From Polaromonas sp. (GTDB lineage: Bacteria > Pseudomonadota > Gammaproteobacteria > Burkholderiales > Burkholderiaceae), in the NCBI GenBank assembly GCA_013823505.1, contig PNMH01000005.1, positions 1 through 64,000 of the forward strand: a stretch of 64,000 bases of DNA, read 5' to 3'. Below are positions 49,106 to 56,300 of this stretch, one piece after another (the stretch's first letter is position 1; every line of letters begins with the position of its first letter). The notes under the pieces are model-generated. The model was not told the origin of the DNA and did no database searches. It saw only the letters and a program-made list of their open reading frames with translations. The position numbers and the translations under genes are program-made.

Positions 49106-50116
49106 ATGGCCACTGACCTGTTCCAGTCGGAAGCGTGGTTCGCCCTTCTGCTGGCACACGGCTTCGAGCGGCCGCCCAAGCACCTGCCGCTGCCACTCGC
49201 CCCCGGCGTTTGCCTGCAGCTCATGCAGCATGCGCCCGGAGAGGCGCTGAGCTCGCTGACCAACTACTACAGCTGCCTCTACGGCCCGCAGGGCGAGTGG
49301 CGCGGCCTGTCTGACGCGCAGTGGACGGCGGCAGCGGCAGCCATGAAAAAGCTGCCGGGTGGCGCCGTGGTGCGCCTGCAGCCGCTGGATGCGGCCTCGC
49401 CCTGGGTGGGCGCCATGGAGGCTGGCCTGCGCTCGGCCGGGTACCGGACCGACCGTTTCTTTTGTTTCGGCAACTGGTACCAGCCGGTGCCGCCAGGCGG
49501 CTTTGGCGCCTACTGGCCCGAGAGGCCCTCGGCCTTGCGCAACAGCGTGGACCGCGGGCGCCGGCGGCTCGACAAGGCAGGCATCTGGCGCATCGACATC
49601 CACAGCCAGGCGTCAGACGCCCTGGAGGGCGTGATCGCCGCTTACGAGGCGGTGTACGCCAGGAGCTGGAAGCAACCCGAGCCTTGCCGCGAATTCATGC
49701 CGGGGCTCATCCGCCTGGCCGCCAGCCAAGGGTGGCTGCGCCTGGGTGTGCTCTGGCTCAACGGCGAGCCGCTCGCGGCGCAGCTCTGGCTGGTGTGCGA
49801 AGGCAAGGCCAACATCTACAAGCTCGCCTATGTGCAGGGGTTCGAGAAGCTCTCGGCCGGCTCGGTGCTCACCACTGCGCTGATGCAGCACACCATGGAC
49901 GTGGACGGTGTGAGCGAGGTGGACTACCTGAGTGGCGACGACGCCTACAAGGCCGACTGGATGGCGCTGCGGCGAGAGCGCGTCGGGCTTGTGGCATTCG
50001 ACCGGTTCAGGCCAGCGGGGTGGCAGGCCATCGCCAGGCACGAGGCGGGCAAGCTCAAGAAGCACTTTTCAACCCTTCGCCGCGACCTGCTGCGTGCGTT
50101 CAAAGCAGAAGCCTGA
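49106..50116 (+). CDS. FemAB/BioF2-like GNAT-fold transferase (third)
   Basis: A 336-residue GNAT-fold protein. RNSVDRGRRRLDKAGIWRIDI and the block GVLWLNGEPLAAQLWLVCEGKANIYKLAY match the C-terminal half of the BioF2/FemAB group, and DVDGVSEVDYLSGDDAYKADW is the conserved end. It follows ugd by 31 bases. Its last 48 bases overlap the end of the convergent methyltransferase gene, which I accept because both frames carry family features to the end. It may acylate an amino sugar or an amino group on the assembly-line product made nearby. Confidence 0.76.
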   Translation: MATDLFQSEAWFALLLAHGFERPPKHLPLPLAPGVCLQLMQHAPGEALSSLTNYYSCLYGPQGEWRGLSDAQWTAAAAAMKKLPGGAVVRLQPLDAASPWVGAMEAGLRSAGYRTDRFFCFGNWYQPVPPGGFGAYWPERPSALRNSVDRGRRRLDKAGIWRIDIHSQASDALEGVIAAYEAVYARSWKQPEPCREFMPGLIRLAASQGWLRLGVLWLNGEPLAAQLWLVCEGKANIYKLAYVQGFEKLSAGSVLTTALMQHTMDVDGVSEVDYLSGDDAYKADWMALRRERVGLVAFDRFRPAGWQAIARHEAGKLKKHFSTLRRDLLRAFKAEA

Positions 50117-50899
50117 GTAGGCAGCGACATCGTGGTCGCTGTGCCCGGGTATCTGCAGGCCCTTGCCCACGTTCTCCCACTCGTCGAGCTTGCGGTAGCC
50201 CAGCGCCGTGACCGAGGCGACGAACGCTGCCCTGGCTTGAATGCGATACGGGCAAAACGCCGTGCCGATGCTGTTGAGGGTGAAGAAGGACTGGGTGTCG
50301 TGGATCGGGGTGGTGTTGACGACAATCCGCGCCGGCAGGGTCTCGAGGCCCTTGAGCAGGTCTGACAGCGTGACCGGCAGGTATTGCAGGCTGCCGGAGG
50401 CGAACAGGATGTCGTGACGGCCGGCCAATGCGTAGTTGTCGGTGAACCGGAGGTTGCCTTCGGGGGCGCGATCAGCCGCCATCTGCTTTCCGCGCTCCAC
50501 CACGGCGGGCACATCACACACCGTCCATTGAAGATCGTTTGGGAAATTCATCGTTCGGCGAAAGGCGTAGTACTTGACCCCGGTGTGCCCACCCAGATCA
50601 AAGATGCTGCGCATGCCGTCGTTCAGGGATCTCAGCAACCAGAACATGGCCGGATAGTCCCGCGGGCTGATGGCACTGGTGTAAGGAATGCTGGCGGATT
50701 CCTGGTTGTCATAGCCCAGTTTCAGACCTTGGGGCGCGCTTTGGGCCGCTTGGTCAAACGTGTTGAAAACGCCCCAGAAAAGGTTGTTTTCCTGGTTGCC
50801 GAGAAAGCGGTTGCGATGGGCTTTCAGGTCGAGTTGCCGGATGCCGGGCAACCCCGAGAGGTAATCTGCTGTGCGTTGCAATGATTGCGAGATGGTCAT
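50069..50899 (-). CDS. TIGR04325-type putative methyltransferase
   Basis: A 276-residue SAM methyltransferase-like protein. The SAM motif I is FDLGGHTGVKYY (residues 100-111); the block FWGVFNTFDQA and the later ASGSLQYL match the TIGR04325 family found in polysaccharide and secondary-metabolite loci. The substrate is unknown. It is the last visible gene of the PKS/NRPS group, 24 bases after the phosphopantetheinyl transferase gene, and could methylate the assembly-line product or a sugar. Confidence 0.78.
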   Translation of the reverse strand: MTISQSLQRTADYLSGLPGIRQLDLKAHRNRFLGNQENNLFWGVFNTFDQAAQSAPQGLKLGYDNQESASIPYTSAISPRDYPAMFWLLRSLNDGMRSIFDLGGHTGVKYYAFRRTMNFPNDLQWTVCDVPAVVERGKQMAADRAPEGNLRFTDNYALAGRHDILFASGSLQYLPVTLSDLLKGLETLPARIVVNTTPIHDTQSFFTLNSIGTAFCPYRIQARAAFVASVTALGYRKLDEWENVGKGLQIPGHSDHDVAAYSGFCFERTQQVAAKG

Positions 50900-50923
50900 G
50901 GGTCTGTGCTTTCTCTTCGTGCT

Positions 50924-51607
50924 TCAGAGGCCGCTGGCGGGTTGCATCCACGCCACCGCAGCCAAGGCGTCCATGGGCAAGTCGACGCTGACCACGCTGG
51001 ACAGGTGCTTGTCGTGGGCCGAGTCGATGGAGACTTCGCGCAGGGCAGCTTCGATCCCGGCATCGAACGTGCCAGGCTCGATGGTCAAACCGCTGCCGAG
51101 GGCCTTGAGGCAGGCTTCCTTGCGTGTCCAGCACTGAAGAAATGCGCTCAGTTGCTGGCCCGGCGGCAGGGCCATCAAGTCTTCCCATTCCGCAGCGCTC
51201 AGGCAGCGCTGCGCCAGTGCAGACCAGTCCGCCATGGGGTGGGGCCGCTCGATGTCGACGCCGATGGCCGCCTCTGTGCTGATGCCGATCAATGCCCAGC
51301 CTTTTGCATGGCTCATGTTGAAGTGCAGCAGGGTGTCAAGGTTCAGGAACGGCTTGCCGTGTTCGCCCTCGATAAAGTGCACGTCTTTCGGGTGCATGTG
51401 GGTTTCGGCGGCCAGCAGCAACCTCAACGCGTTGTGCCGGGCGACATACCACCGGGCATCGTGCGCATGGTGAAAGCGACCGGCCCGCGCACGCTCTGAA
51501 GCGCTCAGCGCGTCGAGTGAGTGCAATCCCGCTTCAGATGATGGGGCGTCAAGATTCACCAGCCAGAGTGAAATGGGAGGGCCGACCGGATCTGGAAGGC
51601 GAATCAT
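50924..51607 (-). CDS. 4'-phosphopantetheinyl transferase (Sfp-type)
   Basis: A 227-residue Sfp/Gsp-type transferase that loads phosphopantetheine onto carrier domains. The two Mg/CoA-site motifs are GVDIE (residues 116-120) and WTRKEACLKA (160-169); NMSHAKGW is the third conserved block. Its presence downstream of the PKS and NRPS genes fits activation of their five visible carrier domains. The start at 51607 gives a normal length but overlaps the preceding hydrolase gene by 59 bases, so coupling is likely. Confidence 0.92.
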   Translation of the reverse strand: MIRLPDPVGPPISLWLVNLDAPSSEAGLHSLDALSASERARAGRFHHAHDARWYVARHNALRLLLAAETHMHPKDVHFIEGEHGKPFLNLDTLLHFNMSHAKGWALIGISTEAAIGVDIERPHPMADWSALAQRCLSAAEWEDLMALPPGQQLSAFLQCWTRKEACLKALGSGLTIEPGTFDAGIEAALREVSIDSAHDKHLSSVVSVDLPMDALAAVAWMQPASGL

Positions 51608-52472
51608 CAGTGTCTCCGAGGGGGGATTTCTCGGCCGCCAGTTGCACAGCAGAGCGCCAACCCAACACCGTTTCAATCATGGCGTGTTGAGATGTCGGGG
51701 TGACGAAGATATGGTCAATCTCGGGCCGGAATTCGCAGCGGACTTGATCAAACGGGGCTTGCGATCCAAACACGTGGCGAAACTGATTCGCGTAGCTGTA
51801 CTGCTCGATGATCGAGCCACCGTACAAAACGAAGATTGAAACGTTGCGCCTGACCAGGGCTTGAATGGCGCTGGCAAACGCCTCCTTTGGCAACTGGAAC
51901 GGCGCCTTTTTGCCGCCAAAGATGCCGCCGGATGTCTCTTGTTCGGATCGGGTGAACTTCTGGGCCATTCGGCGCGAAAACGCCGCGGCGGCCTGAGACC
52001 AGGTGATGGCCCGAAACCGTCTCCAGTCGCGCGCAAGGGTTGACCATCGGCTCGGATACCAATAGCCGTCGAACATGAGCACGGCGATCACACGCGGATC
52101 CTTCACCGCGGCTTCAAAGGCACTGACGGCACCCGAGCAAATGCCGATCACCGCAAACTTCCGGATCCCGTGTGCTTGTTGCAGGTGGTCCATCGCCGCC
52201 TGGATGTCGATCGCGGCCTGCTCCAGAAAGCCGTTGCTGGTTTCTGCGTTCTCGCTGTCGCCATGGCCAGACAGGTCAAATCGGAAACTCGCCTCGCCGG
52301 CACTGGCCAATGCCCGGGCGATTTTCACGTTCATGCGGTGGGGGCCGATGTGAGGCACCACGCCAGCGTTGAGCATCAGGTAGGCGCACTCCACCGGCTG
52401 GCCTGTGGACGGCAGCGACAGCACGCCGAAGAGACCCGACCGGGGACCGAAGGTGACGGGCGTCTCGGTCAT
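51549..52472 (-). CDS. Alpha/beta hydrolase, exosortase A system hydrolase 1-like
   Basis: A 307-residue alpha/beta-hydrolase-fold protein. The oxyanion-side block NAGVVPHIGPHRMNVKIARAL and FRFDLSGHGDSEN match the exosortase-A-associated hydrolase 1 family (TIGR03100). The nucleophile elbow reads GICSG (residues 110-114), which puts Cys112, not Ser, at the nucleophile position with Ser113 beside it. The late histidine may be in EIDHIFV. It sits next to a paralogous hydrolase and could release or edit the thioester product of the assembly line, which has no thioesterase domain. Confidence 0.74.
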   Translation of the reverse strand: MTETPVTFGPRSGLFGVLSLPSTGQPVECAYLMLNAGVVPHIGPHRMNVKIARALASAGEASFRFDLSGHGDSENAETSNGFLEQAAIDIQAAMDHLQQAHGIRKFAVIGICSGAVSAFEAAVKDPRVIAVLMFDGYWYPSRWSTLARDWRRFRAITWSQAAAAFSRRMAQKFTRSEQETSGGIFGGKKAPFQLPKEAFASAIQALVRRNVSIFVLYGGSIIEQYSYANQFRHVFGSQAPFDQVRCEFRPEIDHIFVTPTSQHAMIETVLGWRSAVQLAAEKSPLGDTDDSPSRSGRPSHFTLAGES

Positions 52473-53305
52473 GGGATGGCTTCAACCTGGTGGACCAGTT
52501 GCGCCAGCGCTTGAGACGGAACGATCGCACTGGTGCCGGCGGTGTCGGTGGTCCAGTCGGTTCCGTGGCGGAGCTCCACCAGGGTCACCTGTTCGTGGTC
52601 CACGCTGCAAACGCTGTTGACCACATCTCCGCCCGCGATGTCGGGGTCGTTGATCACCACAATCGAACGGGGTCTCGATGGCCAGGTGTGTGTCTTGATG
52701 TCCAGCGCCTCGATCTGCTCGCGCAACCGGCGGGAGATCCCGAAACCGATGGCCTCGTCGCGGTAGGTGGCGGGATCTTGGGCCAGCACGGAAGGTGAGG
52801 GTCGTTGGGGCAGGCTGTAGGCTTCTTCCAGTGCGGTGACGTGCTGTGTGCGCAAAAACTCAAGGTACGGCCGGCCGTCGAGGACCGGATCCCAGAGCAC
52901 GAGCCTTGAAAGATGCGCCGGTGCTTGAGCGGCCGCCAACATGGCGACCGAAGCGCCCAGGCGCATGCCCGTCCATGCGGTGTGGGTCGCCCCGCTCAGG
53001 GAACGCAGCTCGTTGTCTGCCGCGAGCAGGTCGTCGCACCAGCCGGACAAACAACCGTCCTGGTCATCGCCCATGGAGTCGCCGGTGCCGTAGTAGTCGA
53101 ATCGCAGCACGGGGTGCCCATGGCGCGACAACCGGTCGGCCAGCACCCGGAACATGCGGTGCGCGCGGATGGATTCCTGACCAAAAGGCTTGCAGAGCAC
53201 CACACCGGCTTTTTTCGGGGCGTCGGGTGCTGCGGGGTGAAAAATCCCGATCAATCGGCGATCGGGCTTGCCGAAGCAAACGGGTTGGATGGTGGTCACG
53301 GACAT
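52469..53305 (-). CDS. Alpha/beta hydrolase-fold protein, exosortase A system hydrolase 2-like
   Basis: A 278-residue alpha/beta-fold protein. GVVLCKPFGQESIRAHRMFRV and LRFDYYGTGDSMGD resemble the exosortase-A-associated hydrolase 2 family (TIGR03101). At the nucleophile elbow it reads GMRLG (residues 113-117), so an arginine (R115) replaces the catalytic serine. It is therefore unlikely to be a standard serine hydrolase; a binding or transferase-support role, or pairing with hydrolase 1, is more likely. The start at 53305 is the first ATG before the conserved region. It overlaps hydrolase 1 by ATGA and follows the NRPS gene by 13 bases. Confidence 0.74.
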   Translation of the reverse strand: MSVTTIQPVCFGKPDRRLIGIFHPAAPDAPKKAGVVLCKPFGQESIRAHRMFRVLADRLSRHGHPVLRFDYYGTGDSMGDDQDGCLSGWCDDLLAADNELRSLSGATHTAWTGMRLGASVAMLAAAQAPAHLSRLVLWDPVLDGRPYLEFLRTQHVTALEEAYSLPQRPSPSVLAQDPATYRDEAIGFGISRRLREQIEALDIKTHTWPSRPRSIVVINDPDIAGGDVVNSVCSVDHEQVTLVELRHGTDWTTDTAGTSAIVPSQALAQLVHQVEAIP

Positions 53306-53318
53306 GCGTTTTCCTGAA

Positions 53319-56300
53319 TCACTTCTTGCGACCCAGAACACCCATGAAGCGCGAGAGCATTCCCGAAGGCTGGGGTTGTTGAGCGGGCGGTGCGTCTGTG
53401 CCCGCTGCACTTGGGTTGGCGGTAGCTGTCGCGCTCAGTTGCAGCAGCGATTCGTTCACGTACCTGCGCGGATCGATCTTCAGACCGAACAAGCGCTCAG
53501 CCTCCGTCACCGCGCGCATGGCCAGCAGCGAATTGCCGCCCAGGTCAAAGAAGTTGTCGGCGTCCCTGATCTGGGCTGGATCCTGGTCCAGCAGTTCGGC
53601 CCAGAGGCGGCGCAACTGCGCCTTGCGCTCGCTGCCGGCAGAGAGGCTCCTGAGCGTTTCGGTGACAAAGCGGCGCGGATCGATGACCAGCCCCAGCTCT
53701 TTTTCTGCGGCCGCCACGGCTTGCATGACCAGCAGCGAACTGCCGCCGATGTCGAAGAAGTTGTCCTGCGCACGGACCTGGCTCGCCTCGATCCCCAGCA
53801 GCCGGGCCCAGATCGCCGCCATGCCCGCCTCGGTGGTGCCCAGGGCACTGGCTGGCGGCGGGGCGGCACGGGCCAGGGAGCGCGTGTTCTTGAGTTGCTC
53901 TTGCCTGGCTTGTGCCCAGAGGGTGAACTGTGTGGTGTCGTCTCCGGGCGCCGCCAGCAACGATGAGACGGTATCGGAAGGTGCATCGACAGCTCGCCTC
54001 AGAAGTGCGACCAGCCGCTCCCGGAACATGCGGGCGGTGCCCGCGTCGAACAGATCGGCGTTGAAGTTGAACGCACCTTCCAGGCCACCCGGAACCTCCA
54101 TCAGCCACAGGCTGAAGTCTTCGGTGGCACCCTTTTGCATCACGAGGACCGAGCGGTGTTCGAGCGGTCCCCAATGCCGCTCGCGGGCACGAGCATCCTG
54201 GAACGAAAACAGGCTTTGGTACAGACCGGCCTTGTTGGCATGCGCAGCAATTTCCGGCTCGACGGCCAGGCGTTCGAAGGGCACCTCCTGATGGGCAAAC
54301 GAGTCCAGCAGCTCGCGCTTGACCACGCCGACCCAGGCTTTGAGGGACATGTCCTGGTCCAGCACCATCGGCGTGGGGAGCAGGTTGTTGAAGAAGCCCA
54401 TCACCGGCTCGACTTCGCTGATCGGGCGTCCGCGAACCGGTATGCCCAGCACCAGCGAACGGCTGCCCAGCGCCTCGCTCAGCATGGCTGCGTAGATGGC
54501 CATCACCAGCATGTTGAGCGTCGCGTCGCACGCACGGGCGGTGTGGCGCAGCTGTTCGGTCAGGGCTTCGTCCACGTGCACCCACTCGGCCGCACCCACG
54601 CCGCTCATGCCGCCGCTGCGGGGCCGATCGGTGGGCAGGGGGCGCAGGATGTCGACCCGTCCGAAGCGTTGCTTCCAGAAGGTGATCTGGTTCTCGCATT
54701 CTTCGCTGTCCATCCATTGGGCGTGCCAGTGGGCAAAGTCGAGGTAAGACACCGAGGGTGCGGGCAGCGGGGCAGGGCGTTGCGCCAGCGATGCCGGGTA
54801 CAAGGACGCCATCTCCTGGTACAGCAAGTCGAAGGACCAGCCGTCCCAGATGATGTGGTGGGGCATGAAGAGAAAAACGTGCTGGTCCGGGGCCATGCGG
54901 TACAGGGCGGCCCGGAACAGCGGCGCCACGGTGATGTCGATCGGCTGGTCAATGGCTGCCTGGAGCCGGCGCATCAGTTCGGACTCACGGTCTTCTTCGG
55001 CCAACGGGCTCAGGTCTTCAAAGGGCAGCTCCAGGCGGACGTCGTCGAACACGCATTGAACAGGGCCGCTTGCGCTGCGCACGATGGCGCTTCGCAAACC
55101 CGGCTGGCGATCCAGCATCTGGCGCAAGGCCTGCTCGAAGGCGGTGCGTTCGAGGGGGCCGGTGAGCCGGTGTGCCGAGGGTGTGTTGTAGACCACGCGG
55201 CCGGGGTAGAGCTCCTCCATGAAACGGATGCGCTCCTGCATCACCGTCAGGGGCGCCTCGCGGCGCGATGCCTGATGCTCGATCGCTGGCCGCCTCGGGG
55301 CGTTGTTCAAGGTGGCGGCCTGTGCAGCGCGTGCGAGCTGTTCGGCCGTGGGTGCCTCGAACACCGTGCGCAGGGGCAGCTGGATCGACAGCGCCTTGTT
55401 CAGTCGCGCGGTCAGTCGGGCGGCGAGCAGGGAGTGCCCGCCCAGTGCAAAGAAGTCGTCGAGCACGCCCAGGCCTGGCAGGTTGAGCACCTGCTCCATG
55501 GCGTTGAGGATCTGTTGTTCCAGTGGCGTGCGCGGTGCCAGGCGCTGGCGCCCGGTGGCAGACGCGTCCTGCGCGGGTGGCGGCAGGGCCTTGCGATCCA
55601 CCTTGCCATTGGGCAGCAGCGGTATGGCGTCCAGCACCACCACATGTTGCGGCAACATGTAGTCGGGCAGCTTCTCGCGCAGGTGGGCTCGCAAGGCGCC
55701 TTCATCGAACCCGGCATTCGCACCCAGCGCGAGGTAGGCCACCAGGCGCACATCGCCCGGCTGGTCTTCGCGGGCCAGCGCCACGCTTTGCGCCACGCTG
55801 ACCAGTTCGTTGCAGGCCGTTTCGATTTCGCCCAGCTCGATCCGATACCCGCGGACCTTGACCTGAAAGTCCAGCCGTCCCAGGTGCTCCAGCAGACCGT
55901 CGTTGCACCAGCGGCCCCGGTCGCCCGTGCGGTACAGCCGTGCTCCGGGCTCGGTGCTGAAAGGGTCGGGCACGAAGCGGTCGGCGGTCAACTCGGGGCG
56001 TTCCAGGTAGCCGAGCGCCACGCCGTCGCCACCGATGCAGATTTCACCGGGCACACCGATGGGACACGGTTGCAGGGCCTCGTTGACGATCCACACGCTG
56101 GTGTTGCCGATCGGCCGTCCGATCGAGACGCCGCGCTCTTTCAACGCGGCCCGGGTCACCGGCCACACCGTGGACCACACGGTGGTTTCGGTCGGGCCGT
56201 ACATGTTCCACACCTCGCCCGCGCGATCCAGGAGATCGTTCGCCAGATCCGGTGGCAGACGTTCACCGCCGACCAAGGCCTTGAACCCTTCGCCGCCGTG

